The notes: generated from the sequence alone by a model not told the origin. Numbered from the stretch's first letter, positions 8,989 to 18,254 are shown. The stretch: DNA of 64,000 nucleotides from Herbidospora cretacea (GCF_001570605.1 NZ_BBXG01000025.1:62001-126000), one strand, 5' to 3'. Numbers and translations: made by a program.

Positions 8989-10281
8989 TCAGCACGCGGT
9001 TGCTGGCTTACCGCCGGGCGGCGGCATCTGCTGGGCCGGCAGGCAGACCCGATCCCGCCCCAGCTCCTTGGCCCGGTAGAGCGCCAGGTCAGCGGCGGCC
9101 AGCAGCTCGATGAGATCGTGCCCGTGGACGTTCATGATCGCGACCCCCAGTGAGATCGTGACCGTGATCATCGCGTCGTCGGCGGGCACCGCCATGCGGC
9201 CCACCCGGCTGCGCAGCCGCTCGGCCACCCGCCGCGCCTCGGCCAGATCGGCCCGGGGCAGCAGGACCACGAACTCCTCACCGCCGAACCGCCCGACCAC
9301 GTCGTAGTCGCGCAACTGGCTGCGCAGCGTGGCGGCCACCCCGATGAGGACCTGGTCGCCGACGAGATGGCCGTAGGTGTCGTTGACCCGCTTGAAGTGG
9401 TCGATGTCCACGATCAGCAGCGCGAGCATCTCACCCGTCCGGTGGGCCCGGACGATCTCCGTGTCGGCCTCCCGCTGCCAGGCGGCGGCGTTGAGCAGCC
9501 CGGTCTTCGGGTCGGTGCGGGCGGCGGCCTGGAGCTGGGCGTGCATCAGACTGCGCTGGAGCAGCATCACCGGCGGGAGCGCCAGCACCAGAAGCAGCAG
9601 GTTGAGCCCGCACATGATCGCGACGATCAGCCCGAGGCACAGCTCCACCGCGTCGAGCAGCAGGCTCTCCCGATCCCACAGCACGTCACGCCAGCGGACG
9701 TCGGGATCGGCGGTGTGGGCGGCCACCGCGATCAGGGCGGTGTTGAGGATGGTGAACAGCGCCGCGCAGCCGACGGCCAGCGCGATCGGCCACCCCACCC
9801 CCTCGTTGAGCCGGCCGGGGTCGTCGACCTGCGAGTGGAAGACCAGCGAGGCGGCCCCCGCCGCCAGCCCGATCGCCGCCGAGGTGACGACCCGCCGGTA
9901 GACGACCGTCGCCCGGACCCGCAGCTGAAGAAGGATCTGCAGCGGGATCGGCGCCAGCAGCGCGTAGACCGGCGGCAGCAGCAACGCCACCGGCAGCCAC
10001 CAGGCCGAGAGCAGGTCACGGGACACCCCGGCGGGCATCCCGAGCCGCCGGGTCGCCTCGATGCACACGGCTCCGCAGGCCATGAGCGAGCAGAACACCA
10101 ACAGATCGCCGACCGAAGGCGCCGTCCCCAGGGCGAGCCCGACGATCGCGGCCAGATCGATGGTGACGATCAGAAAGAGATAGCCGACCAGTGGGCGTCG
10201 CTGAGCCATCAAAGGCCAGCGGCCCGCCCGTGTCGCAGGCCCCCCGATTGGTTTGGCCGAGGTCTGACTGGGCGCTGTCAT
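8989..10281 (-). CDS. Membrane-bound GGDEF diguanylate cyclase
   Basis: Synthesises cyclic di-GMP from two GTP. The N-terminal two thirds carry about six to eight hydrophobic helices (for example LVGYLFLIVTIDLAAIVGLAL and WWLPVALLLPPVYALLAPI), a MASE-like membrane sensor region. The C-terminal GGDEF domain starts at DPKTGLLNAAAW and has the active signature FGGEEF at about residue 330. A product-inhibition I-site, RDYD, stands exactly five residues upstream, so feedback control is expected. There is no EAL domain. The ATG at 10281 follows GGGGGAC; an ATG-like start at 10338 adds 19 residues with a poor site. c-di-GMP governs development through BldD in sporulating actinomycetes, so a developmental role is plausible but not shown here. 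Confidence 0.9.
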   Translation of the reverse strand: MTAPSQTSAKPIGGPATRAGRWPLMAQRRPLVGYLFLIVTIDLAAIVGLALGTAPSVGDLLVFCSLMACGAVCIEATRRLGMPAGVSRDLLSAWWLPVALLLPPVYALLAPIPLQILLQLRVRATVVYRRVVTSAAIGLAAGAASLVFHSQVDDPGRLNEGVGWPIALAVGCAALFTILNTALIAVAAHTADPDVRWRDVLWDRESLLLDAVELCLGLIVAIMCGLNLLLLVLALPPVMLLQRSLMHAQLQAAARTDPKTGLLNAAAWQREADTEIVRAHRTGEMLALLIVDIDHFKRVNDTYGHLVGDQVLIGVAATLRSQLRDYDVVGRFGGEEFVVLLPRADLAEARRVAERLRSRVGRMAVPADDAMITVTISLGVAIMNVHGHDLIELLAAADLALYRAKELGRDRVCLPAQQMPPPGGKPATAC

Positions 10282-10338
10282 CCCGTCCCCCAAACGCCTT
10301 CTCATCCGCTGAACGCAGCGTCTCACGATGTGTAACAC

Positions 10339-11252
10339 AATAGTTGCGGAGTGTGCGGCGCGCGACGGGAACCGCTACCTTGGGCAAGGTGGTCATCACA
10401 TTCGGGTGGCCCGCACGGAGGTTAACCGCTCAACCGGAGCGGGTTGTGCGTGGAAAGGAGCAGCCATGGCTCGGGGCGTTGTCTGGACCTGACCTGTCTG
10501 GTGCTCTCGCAGCGACACGTGTAGTCGCCATCGGCCGTCCTTCCCACGCTGGTAAGACAGCGCCAGGGATACCGGCCGCGCACGGCCGATGCCCCCTCCA
10601 TCGCGCACCAGCGTCCATTTCTCAGAAGTTCGGCTAGCAGACGGCCGCTTCCGGCTCTCCCCGGCCGGGGCGGCGAACCGGGTCCTCCAACTTTTCCGGG
10701 GCCTGGAGATCACCGACCAGATCTGGCGAACGCCTGCCAGGTCTGGTTTTTGGTTTGCGTGGGGGTTTGGCGGTTTTGGGCGCGGCTGGCGGCTGGGAGT
10801 GGCCACAGGGCCTCAGTGATCTTCGGGCAGTGACCGAAGGCGGGACCATGGTTTGCCCTGGTGTCCTCGCATCCGCCTACCTGGCCTACCCGCGCCCTGG
10901 ATTCGGTCTCCCTCGACCCTGAACGCGGACCGCGCTTGTGACATTCGGACCCGCCTCGGACCCAGAGCCGAATCTGGAAACTGGCCCATGACCTGAGATT
11001 GCGGGATGCCGAGACCTGCCGCATCAGGCTCGTGGAGTGACCGATCTTGCGAGCGGCTTCTGATCAGGCGGGACTGACGACCTTCTGGGCTCGGAGACGG
11101 CGTTACCTCTCCCCAGATTCGCTTTCCACAGGTTTCGTGGCGCCGAGCGGTTATCCACAGAATCGGATTCTGTCCCTGTGGCCGTGGGGTGCGCGGGCCA
11201 ATGTTGTGCCCGAGCCCGGCGAGGGTCCGGGCACAACGGAGGACAGAGAGTA
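10339..11252. other. Gene-poor stretch between diguanylate cyclase and ssb
   Basis: About 900 bp with no convincing gene. Composition is less G/C-biased by codon position and frames are short. A minus-strand frame near 10440-10640 reads like a protein fragment (EKWTLVRDGG...LALSYQRGKDGRWRLHV), possibly a decayed gene, but its flanks degenerate. The ssb end holds DnaA-box-like sequences (TTATCCACA at 11151-11159, CTTTCCACA near 11121) and the palindrome at 11157-11173. Confidence 0.5.
11157..11173. promoter_or_regulatory. Perfect palindrome upstream of ssb
   Basis: ACAGAATCGGATTCTGT is an 8-bp perfect inverted repeat around one G, 80 bp before the ssb start. It overlaps a perfect DnaA-box consensus TTATCCACA (11151-11159). 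It may be an operator for the ssb gene. Confidence 0.5.
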
Positions 11253-11792
11253 ATGAGCGAGATCTACGTGACGCTGACCGGCAATGTCACCGACGACCCC
11301 AAGCAGTTCACGTTCGGCGACGGGTCCCGGGCCACCTCCATGCGGGTGGCCGTCGACCGCCGGGTCCTCGACCGTCAGTCGCAGACCTGGCGTGACGGCG
11401 AGACGACCTTCTACACCGTCAGGTCCTACCGGGGGCTGGCCGACCACGTCGCCCAGTCGGTCCGGCGGGGTCAGCCGGTCGTGGTGGTCGGCAAGCTGCG
11501 GGTCAAGCAGTTCGAGCGCGAGGGAGAGCAGCGCTTCTGGGTCGAGGTGGAGGCCACCTCCATCGGCCACGACCTGAAGTGGGGCATCTCCAGCTTCGAG
11601 CGCCCACCCCGCAACAACTCGCGCGGCCCCGCCACCGAAGACGACCTGCGGGCGATGGAAGACGACACCCGCGACTGGGAGCTCAACACTCCCGGCCTGC
11701 GCGTCCTGGAGGGCGGCGCGGGCGAGGACGAACCGTCGGAGGACGGCGACTCCGAGTCGTGGCCCAACGAGATGGTCCCCGTGGCCGCCTGA
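11253..11792 (+). CDS. ssb: Single-stranded DNA-binding protein, SsbB-like paralogue
   Basis: OB-fold ssDNA-binding protein of 179 residues. The OB domain spans residues 1-110 (MSEIYVTLTGNVTDDPKQF, VRSYRGLADHVAQSVRRGQPVVVVGKLRVKQFE). The tail is acidic but lacks the DDDIPF-type terminus through which housekeeping SSB recruits repair and replication partners; it ends in NEMVPVAA. This matches the second SSB of streptomycetes (SsbB), linked to chromosome segregation during sporulation, rather than the replicative SsbA. The ATG at 11253 follows GGAGGACAGAGAG. It is monocistronic with a hairpin 23 bp after the stop. Confidence 0.9.
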   Translation: MSEIYVTLTGNVTDDPKQFTFGDGSRATSMRVAVDRRVLDRQSQTWRDGETTFYTVRSYRGLADHVAQSVRRGQPVVVVGKLRVKQFEREGEQRFWVEVEATSIGHDLKWGISSFERPPRNNSRGPATEDDLRAMEDDTRDWELNTPGLRVLEGGAGEDEPSEDGDSESWPNEMVPVAA

Positions 11793-11815
11793 CAATTGAC
11801 GGCCCCACCGTCGAG

Positions 11816-11850
11816 GGCCGGCCTGCTTCTCTTCCCCCAGCAGGCCGGCC
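11816..11850 (+). terminator. Hairpin after ssb
   Basis: GGCCGGCCTGCT (11816-11827) pairs with AGCAGGCCGGCC (11839-11850) over an 11-nt pyrimidine-rich loop. There is no long T-run, as usual in high-GC actinobacteria. Confidence 0.75.
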
Positions 11851-12234
11851 TGTCAGGCATGCCACGGGACGTGCGGACTCATGATCGAAGCCTGCCACCT
11901 GCCGAGCACAAGCGACCTGGGGATCACATTCGGCGGTTTCATCCAGGAGATGAGCGAACGTCCGTGGTCTTCTCATGAACGCTCGAGGCGCTGCGCGAAG
12001 AAGCTCGGCAGACAGCCCCGCCTCCGCCATCCCGGCGGGTTCGCATTTCGTCGTCGGGACGAGCACGACCGGCCCCAACGACCGTGATGCCTGGAATCGT
12101 GCGGTCGGGCCTGATCTCTCGCTGATGAGCTAATACGGTGCTCGACCGGCCCGTTCAGGGTGACAGCCCGCCGGGATCGCTTCCCCATCTGGCCGGCGAG
12201 CTTGGGCGTCGTCTGGCAGGTGATCAAGCAGGAG
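11851..12234. other. Intergenic space between convergent ssb and GTPase operon
   Basis: About 380 bp. I see no gene, tRNA or clear repeat. Both neighbours end toward it. Confidence 0.4.
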
Positions 12235-13860
12235 TCAGCGCCGAGAGGTTTCCAGAGCTGCGAAGTAGTCGTTGTATCTGGTCAGTTCGCGTTCCACCGG
12301 CTCGATCACCAGGTCCTGGGCCACGCTCGCCACCCGGCGCCGCATCTCCCGTTCCAGGCGGTCGCGTTCCCGGCCCGCCGCCATCACCACGAAGTTGCGG
12401 CTGGCGATGGCGGACAGCAACCCCACGCCGAGCACGCTGACCATCATCAGCAGCACCCATGGCAGCGCCGCCACGTCCCCCAGCAGCTCGACGGGAGGTT
12501 CGCCTGCTTGGAACACCCCATAAGCCACGATCGCCCCGGTCAACCCCAGGCCCGCCACGAACAGCAGCACGAGGAGGTACTGCCACACCTTGGCGAGACG
12601 CCACCACGCCGGCACCCGGTCGAGAGGAGGGGCGATCTCGGCGAGTTCGTCGGTCAGGACCTTCGGGAGCTGACCCGAGCGGGAGCGGGCCGCGTCGCGG
12701 ACGGAGTCCTGCCACGGTTCGGGCATGCCCTGGGTCAGGCCGTCGGACAGGGCCTGGACGGCGTTGTCGACCTCGGCGGGCTGGGCTCTGACCGAGTCGG
12801 CCACCAGGCTGCGGATCTCCTCTTTGACGTCGCCCAGCTTCAGGTGCTTCAGCGGGTCACCGCGGAAGCGGGCGGCCCAGCGGCCCCACGGCCAGCCGAC
12901 GTAGTCGATCGACCTGGTCCCGTGGACGTTCTCCAGGGCCTCGCCGACCGCGGGGGAGCCGACCGCGTCGCACAGGGCGTCGGTCAGGCCGGCGCGGCGG
13001 GCGGGGTCGATGGTGGGTTCGACCTTGAGCATGGCCGGCATGTCCTTGGCCAGGCGCAGCATCAGGCGGTCGAGGTCGGCCTCCAGGCGCAGGTAGCCGG
13101 CCCGGCGGGCGCTGACCGACTCGGCCAGTTCGGCCTTCAGGTCGACGATGCCGCCGCCCGTGACGGCCGAGGTGGCGACCACGCGGGGGTGTTCGACGCC
13201 CTCGCGGGCGAGCAGGGCGCGGAGGTCGTCGAGGCACTCCTCGACCTCCTCCGGGGTCAGCTTGTCGGCCTGGTTCAGGGCGAAGACCGTCACGGCGTCG
13301 TGGCCGGCGAGTTCGGTCACGTAGCGGCGGTGGGTGGAGGCGTCGGCGTACTTCTGGGGGTCGAGGACCCAGACGATGAGGTCGGCGGCCGTGATCAGGC
13401 GGTCGGCCTCGGTGTCGGTCAGGGCGCGGATGGAGTCGTGGTCGGGGAGGTCCATGAGGATCAGGCCGTGGAGCTGGCCGTCGTCCTTGTCGAGGGCGCT
13501 CGACCGGGAGAAGCGGTGGCGCCACTGGATCTGGAGCCAGTCGAGCAGGGGGGCGGCGCCCTCCAGGCCCCAGACGCACGCGTGGGTGCGGGCGGTGGTC
13601 GGGCGGCGGACGCCGGTGGGCGACAGTTCCAGGCCCGAGATGGCGTTGAACAGGGAGGACTTGCCGCTGCCGGTGCCGCCGGCCAGGGCGACCACGGTGT
13701 GGTCGGGCGACAGTTTGAGGCGGTTGCCGGCCCGGATGATCAGCTGGGTCGCCTCGGTCAGCAGGTCGGGGTCCTCGCGGCCCTGGCCGAGATCGACCAC
13801 CCGGGTCAGGGCGGCCAGCCGCGCGCCGAGGCCGTGCCTGGGCTCGGCGGTTATCGTCAT
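12235..13860 (-). CDS. Membrane-anchored dynamin-like GTPase (DynB-like)
   Basis: A 541-residue P-loop GTPase with P-loop GGTGSGKSS (about residue 61), switch region TGVRRPTTARTH, DLPDHDS (G3) and a likely G4 NQAD. Two hydrophobic helices lie near residues 405-430 (LLVLLFVAGLGLTGAIVAYGVF) and 440-470 (LPWVLLMMVSVLGVGLLSAI), then a coiled-coil-like basic tail. The start overlaps the upstream GTPase stop by 4 bp. Tandem GTPases of this build, the second with two membrane spans, resemble the DynA/DynB dynamin-like pair that stabilises FtsZ rings in sporulating Streptomyces. That assignment is inference from architecture. An alternative is a YfjP-type Era-like GTPase of unknown role. Confidence 0.75.
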   Translation of the reverse strand: MTITAEPRHGLGARLAALTRVVDLGQGREDPDLLTEATQLIIRAGNRLKLSPDHTVVALAGGTGSGKSSLFNAISGLELSPTGVRRPTTARTHACVWGLEGAAPLLDWLQIQWRHRFSRSSALDKDDGQLHGLILMDLPDHDSIRALTDTEADRLITAADLIVWVLDPQKYADASTHRRYVTELAGHDAVTVFALNQADKLTPEEVEECLDDLRALLAREGVEHPRVVATSAVTGGGIVDLKAELAESVSARRAGYLRLEADLDRLMLRLAKDMPAMLKVEPTIDPARRAGLTDALCDAVGSPAVGEALENVHGTRSIDYVGWPWGRWAARFRGDPLKHLKLGDVKEEIRSLVADSVRAQPAEVDNAVQALSDGLTQGMPEPWQDSVRDAARSRSGQLPKVLTDELAEIAPPLDRVPAWWRLAKVWQYLLVLLFVAGLGLTGAIVAYGVFQAGEPPVELLGDVAALPWVLLMMVSVLGVGLLSAIASRNFVVMAAGRERDRLEREMRRRVASVAQDLVIEPVERELTRYNDYFAALETSRR

Positions 13861-15842
13861 CGGGCTACCTCAAGGTTGTACGTGGCCTGGTAGAGCCGGG
13901 TCGCCGCGGCCTCGTCGGGGATCCCGGCTCCGTCGAGCGCGTCGACGTAACGGAGCGTCTCGTCGTCGAACAGTAAACCGATGCGGGCTCGCAGGTCGGA
14001 GCGGGCCTTGCCGCTGATGCTGCGGAGCGACTCGGCGCCGAGCAGGCCGCGCAGGAGCCGCTGCGGGAGGGCTCCGTTGCCTCCAGGGGCGTCGCCGGTG
14101 CCGTAGCCGAGCAGGCCGACGGTGAAGATCAGCGCCAGCGACTCGACGTCGAAGGAGACCAGGCGGGCGACCGAGCGCTTCGTCACGCCCTCGGTGCGGA
14201 CCAGCTCGGTCACGTGGTCCTGCCACGAGGCGACCATGCGGGCGGTGCGGCGGTCGATGTCGTCTTCCGGGCGGCCGAGGCCGGGCAGGGCGGCCAGGCG
14301 GTCACCGGCTCCGGCGCGCTGGCGCCAGCGGGTGACGACCTCTTCGGAGGCGCGGTGGACGGCCGTGCTGATGACCGATTCGAGGCCGCTGCGCAGGGCG
14401 CCGCGCAGTGCGCCGATGCGTTCGGGGCCGTGGTTCTTGGCCTTGCGGATCTGGAGAGTTCGCATCAGGTCACCGGAGCCGGCGAAGTCCTGCCAGCGGG
14501 CCAGCACCTCACCGCGCAGCAACGAGCCGTCGCGGGTCGATTCCTCGATCTCGGCCAGGGCGCCGGAGAACGCGGCGTCGATGTCGGAGCGCAGGTCGGC
14601 CCGGAGCGCGACCTGGGTCTCCAGGTGGCGGGCCAGGGCGGGGACGCGGGCGCGGAAGCTGTTGAGCACGCCGTTCAGCGTCGCCTGGACGGCCAGCGCG
14701 CGGCGCTGCTCGTCGACGGAGAGCTCCGACAGCCACATGCGCAGGTCGGCCACCTCCTCGTCGGGCAGCCGTCCGTTGGTGACCGTGGTCTCGTTGATGA
14801 TGAAGCGCTCCACCTCGCCGAGCCCGTATTCGTCGAGCATGCGGGTGAAGTGCTTGGAGACGACCTCGCGGGAGCGCGCCGGGACCCGGGACAGCACGAT
14901 CACCAGGCGGGCGCCGCGCTCCTTGGCCAGCTTGAGCAGGCCCCACGAGGGGGCGTCGGCGTAGCGGGAGGCGCTGGTGACGAAGACCCACAGGTCGGCC
15001 GCGTCGAGCATGCGGTGGGCGATGTCGTGGTGCTCCTCGACGACCGAGTCGATGTCGGGGGTGTCGAGCAGGGCGACGCCGTGGGGCAGCCACTTGGTCG
15101 AGGCGACCACGATCGAGCCGGAGCCGGGGCCCTCCCCCGGTTCCTCGACCCGCTCCAGGCCGCTGAGCAGCGTGCCCTTCTTGAACCAGCCCTCGTCGGC
15201 GGGGTTGCAGACCAGGACGGGGGTGCCGGTGGTGGGGCGGCGGACGCCGGTGGCGCTGACGGTCTGCGCGGCGAGGGTGTTGACCAGGGTGGACTTCCCG
15301 GCCCCGGTCGATCCGGCGACGACGATCAGGGCGGGGGCGGTGCTCATGTGGACGCGGGGGATGACGTAGTCGTCGAGCTGGGCCAGCACGGCCGCCTGGG
15401 ACTTGCGGGCCTCGTCGGCGCCGGGCACGTCCAGGCCCAGGTGGAGGCCGGTGACGGCTTCACGGAGCTGGCTGAGGGCCTCGGTCAGCGCGCCGGACAC
15501 CTGCTCGGGGAGGTCGAACTCCTCCTCCGGCGCGTCGAAGGAGTCCAGGTCGTCGAAGGAGTCCAGGTCGTCGGCGGAGTCCAGGTCGTCGGCGGAGTCC
15601 GGCTCGTCAGCGGAGTCCAGTTCGTCGGAGGGGTCCAGCTCATCGGAGGGGTCCAGGTTGTCGGCGGAGGCCAGCTCGTCCGAGGGGTCTGGTTCGTCGG
15701 AGATGTCCGCGTCGGGAGGGGCTTCGTCTTCTTTGATCGCCCGGAAGCTGAGTGTCTGCTCGCCGGGCGACTCGGGTTCTTCCTCGGGCATGACGGCCTC
15801 GTCTGCGGGTTCGGACCGCGGTGTCTGGTTGGCAGCCTTCAT
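13857..15842 (-). CDS. Dynamin-like GTPase with acidic repeat leader (DynA-like)
   Basis: 661 residues. Residues about 48-101 are a six-residue acidic repeat (D-S/P-A/S-D-x-L) encoded by 18-bp DNA repeats, probably disordered. The GTPase domain follows: P-loop AGSTGAGKSTL (about residue 182), TGVRRPTTGTP, LLDTPDIDS (G3). A long helical C-terminal half has one weak hydrophobic patch (SLALIFTVGLLGYGTG). Start and stop overlap its neighbours by 4 bp on both sides (ATGA), so cobA, this gene and the next GTPase form one operon. It is likely the soluble partner of the membrane-anchored GTPase downstream in membrane remodelling or septation. Confidence 0.75.
   Translation of the reverse strand: MKAANQTPRSEPADEAVMPEEEPESPGEQTLSFRAIKEDEAPPDADISDEPDPSDELASADNLDPSDELDPSDELDSADEPDSADDLDSADDLDSFDDLDSFDAPEEEFDLPEQVSGALTEALSQLREAVTGLHLGLDVPGADEARKSQAAVLAQLDDYVIPRVHMSTAPALIVVAGSTGAGKSTLVNTLAAQTVSATGVRRPTTGTPVLVCNPADEGWFKKGTLLSGLERVEEPGEGPGSGSIVVASTKWLPHGVALLDTPDIDSVVEEHHDIAHRMLDAADLWVFVTSASRYADAPSWGLLKLAKERGARLVIVLSRVPARSREVVSKHFTRMLDEYGLGEVERFIINETTVTNGRLPDEEVADLRMWLSELSVDEQRRALAVQATLNGVLNSFRARVPALARHLETQVALRADLRSDIDAAFSGALAEIEESTRDGSLLRGEVLARWQDFAGSGDLMRTLQIRKAKNHGPERIGALRGALRSGLESVISTAVHRASEEVVTRWRQRAGAGDRLAALPGLGRPEDDIDRRTARMVASWQDHVTELVRTEGVTKRSVARLVSFDVESLALIFTVGLLGYGTGDAPGGNGALPQRLLRGLLGAESLRSISGKARSDLRARIGLLFDDETLRYVDALDGAGIPDEAAATRLYQATYNLEVAR
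15540..15701. repeat. 18-bp in-frame repeats, about nine units
   Basis: Nine imperfect copies of an 18-bp unit (GGAGTCCAGGTCGTCGGC as read on the plus strand) lie inside the first GTPase gene, writing an Asp/Ser hexapeptide repeat. Units nearest 15540 are almost identical, those toward 15701 more diverged, implying recent expansion at one end. Confidence 0.85.
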
Positions 15843-17071
15843 CGGGCTCGCTCCGCTCGCACCATCTCGATCTCCTGACCGACCTTGACGACGTCGCCGA
15901 CGATGACGATCGCCGGTGGCCGTACGCCCGCGGAGGTGACGCGCTCGGCCACGTCGTGCAAGGTGGCGCGCACCGCCCGTTGGGTGGGAAGAGTACCGTC
16001 CTGTACCACCATTACGGGTGTTTCCGGCGAACGTCCCTCACGGAGCAGAGCGTCGGCGATCTCCGCGATGCGTTCCACGGCCATCAGCAGTATCAGGGTT
16101 CCCTCTGATCTCGCCAAGAGCCTCCAGTCGACGGTCGACGCCGGATGTCCGGGCGCGACGTGCACGGAGACGACGTGGAAGTCCTGGCTGACGCCACGAT
16201 GGGTGACCGGCACGCCCGCCGCGGCGGGCACCGCGACCGCGCTGGTGATCCCCGGCACGACCGTCACGGGGACCCCCGCCTCGGCGCAGGCGATCATCTC
16301 CTCGCCGCCGCGGCCGAAGACGAACGGGTCGCCGCCCTTGAGCCGGACGACGAACTTCCCGGCGAGGGCCCGGTCGACGAGCAGCTCGTTGATCTTCTCC
16401 TGGGCCAGGAACCTTCCATAGGGGACCTTGGCGGCGTCGATCAGCTCGACGTCGGCGGAGAGTTCGTCCAGAAGGGAACGGGGGATGAGGCGGTCGGCGA
16501 TCACGACGTCGGCCTGGGCCAGGAGCTGGCGGCCCCGGACGGTGATCAGGCCCGGGTCGCCCGGTCCGCCGCCGACGAGGGCGACGCCGACGGGCTTGTC
16601 GCGGTGGCGGCGGGCGTCGATGGCGCCGTCGCGCAGCGCGTCGACCACCGCGTCGCGGATGCCGGCCGCGCGGCGCGGGTCTCCCCCGGCGGTGACGGCG
16701 ACGCCGATCTCGTCGACCCGGCCGCTCGCGGGCGTCCAGGCGGCGGAGGCGTCCTTGTCGTCGGCGCGGACGCACCAGATGCGCTTGGCCTCGGCCTCCT
16801 CGGCGATGGCGGCGTTGGCGGCCCGATCGCTCGTGCAGGCGTGGACCAGCCAGGCGTCGTCGACGTCACCCTCTTGGTAGCGGCGGCGTTCCCAGGTGAC
16901 GCGACCGTCGGCGATCAGGTCGTCGAGCGCCGGGGTCGCACTGGGTGAGACCAGCGTGACCGAGGCGCCGGCGTCGAGCAGAGCGGGAATGCGGCGCTGG
17001 GCGACCCGGCCGCCACCGACGACCAGCACCCGCCGCCCGTCGAGCCGCAGGCCGAGCAGATAGGGGGCCAT
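15839..17071 (-). CDS. cobA: Precorrin-2 dehydrogenase / uroporphyrinogen-III C-methyltransferase fusion
   Basis: Bifunctional tetrapyrrole enzyme of 410 residues that makes precorrin-2 from uroporphyrinogen III using SAM and can oxidise it to sirohydrochlorin with NAD. Residues 1-150 are the Rossmann dehydrogenase (VLVVGGGRVAQRRI). Residues about 160-400 are the SAM methyltransferase (VALVGGGPGDPGLITVRG, VRLKGGDPFVFGRGGEE, VVPGITSAVAVPAAAGVPVTHRG). The layout is CysG-like. The ATG at 17071 is preceded by GAGGGAGAA. Its stop overlaps the start of the dynamin-like GTPase by 4 bp, an unexplained partnership. It supplies siroheme and the corrin pathway whose late genes lie elsewhere in the window. 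Confidence 0.93.
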   Translation of the reverse strand: MAPYLLGLRLDGRRVLVVGGGRVAQRRIPALLDAGASVTLVSPSATPALDDLIADGRVTWERRRYQEGDVDDAWLVHACTSDRAANAAIAEEAEAKRIWCVRADDKDASAAWTPASGRVDEIGVAVTAGGDPRRAAGIRDAVVDALRDGAIDARRHRDKPVGVALVGGGPGDPGLITVRGRQLLAQADVVIADRLIPRSLLDELSADVELIDAAKVPYGRFLAQEKINELLVDRALAGKFVVRLKGGDPFVFGRGGEEMIACAEAGVPVTVVPGITSAVAVPAAAGVPVTHRGVSQDFHVVSVHVAPGHPASTVDWRLLARSEGTLILLMAVERIAEIADALLREGRSPETPVMVVQDGTLPTQRAVRATLHDVAERVTSAGVRPPAIVIVGDVVKVGQEIEMVRAERAR

Positions 17072-17284
17072 TTCTCCCTCGTTGTGGCACAGGTTTCGTT
17101 AGGCAGTAAACCTACCGGCTGGCCTGGGACGCGACTCAAGAGATCGCCGTTATCGGTCTTGTCACCCCTTGGGGGTGACGTCGGTCACAGGACCGCCGAA
17201 CGCGTATTTGACCACAGAACGGGGCTTTCCCGACTCCTAATGTCATCCGCAAGCACCCAGAACGACACACAGGAGTTGCCCGAA

Positions 17285-18247
17285 ATGCTGCGCAAGCTGA
17301 TCGTCCCCGGTCTCGCCCTCGCCGCCGCCGCCACCGCGGTCACCGCCTCCCCCGCCGCCGCCCACCCCGGCCACGGCGCGCCCTCCGGCCGGCAGGCGAC
17401 CACCGAATCCGTCCAGCTGCCCTCGACCCCGCAGGCGGGCGACACCTACTTCGCGGCGACGCTGCTGGGCAAGAACGAGGTCCCCGCGCCGGGCGTCAAG
17501 GTGGGCGACAAGAACGGCGTCGCGGTCGCGGTCTTCCGCATCCACGGCAACCAGATGGAGTACGCCGTTCGCTGGGCGGGCACCGCCGCCCCCAGCGCCT
17601 TCCACATCCACCAGGGCGTCAAGGGCAAGAACGGAGACGTGAAGATCCCGTTCTTCGGGGCCGCCCTCCCCTCCACCCTCAGCGCCGTCAAGGGCGTCGT
17701 GACGATCAAGGACTCGGCCTTGCTGAACCGGATCAAGCGGAACCCCGCCGGCTGGTACGCCAACCTGCACACCGGTGAGTTCCCCGGCGGCGCGGTGCGC
17801 GCCCAGCTCCACCGGATCCGGCCGGTCCACCTCGACTCGGTCCTGGCCAACGGCTCGCGCTCCACGCTCACCGCGATCGCCGACGGCCGCCAGGAGGTGC
17901 CCGCCCCCGGCACGAAGGTCGGCGACAAGAACGGCAAGGCCGTCTGGCTGGTCTGGGTGAAGGGCACCAAGGTCCACTTCGCGACCGTGTGGAAGAACAT
18001 CGCCCAGCCGACCCTCGCGCACATCCACAAGGCGCCCAAGGGCAAGAACGGCCCGGTCGTCGTCGACTTCCTGGCGGCCCCCTCGGGCCTCCCGGCCGGC
18101 GTCAACGGCATCGCCGGCACGGGCACGGCCTCGTCGTCGGTGGCCAAGGGCATCAAGAAGAACCCGAAGAACTGGTACACCAACCTGCACACCAGCGAGT
18201 TCCCCGGCGGCGCGGTGCGCGGTCAGCTGCACGGCGGCGGCTGGTAG
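17285..18247 (+). CDS. Secreted protein with two CHRD domains
   Basis: 320 residues. Signal peptide at residues 1-24 (MLRKLIVPGLALAAAATAVTASPAAA). Two CHRD domains follow, each containing the repeated EVPAPG...KVGDKNG, HIH.G..GKNG and ANLHT.EFPGGAVR.QL patterns (about residues 55-178 and 190-318). CHRD domains were defined in chordin and occur in many bacterial exported proteins of unknown ligand; several conserved histidines may bind metal. The ATG at 17285 follows CAGGAG. It converges on the agmatinase gene with only 7 bp between stops. Confidence 0.88.
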   Translation: MLRKLIVPGLALAAAATAVTASPAAAHPGHGAPSGRQATTESVQLPSTPQAGDTYFAATLLGKNEVPAPGVKVGDKNGVAVAVFRIHGNQMEYAVRWAGTAAPSAFHIHQGVKGKNGDVKIPFFGAALPSTLSAVKGVVTIKDSALLNRIKRNPAGWYANLHTGEFPGGAVRAQLHRIRPVHLDSVLANGSRSTLTAIADGRQEVPAPGTKVGDKNGKAVWLVWVKGTKVHFATVWKNIAQPTLAHIHKAPKGKNGPVVVDFLAAPSGLPAGVNGIAGTGTASSSVAKGIKKNPKNWYTNLHTSEFPGGAVRGQLHGGGW

Positions 18248-18254
18248 AGACCCC

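Noticed and set aside
10396-10806. A 136-codon minus-strand frame in the gene-poor stretch
   Set aside because: A short middle segment looks protein-like but the ends are degenerate and there is no ribosome-binding site; at most a relic.
12160-13893. Long plus-strand frame opposite the GTPase gene (and similar frames opposite ettA, cobQ, egtB)
   Set aside because: Same antisense artefact; no start site or recognisable protein features.
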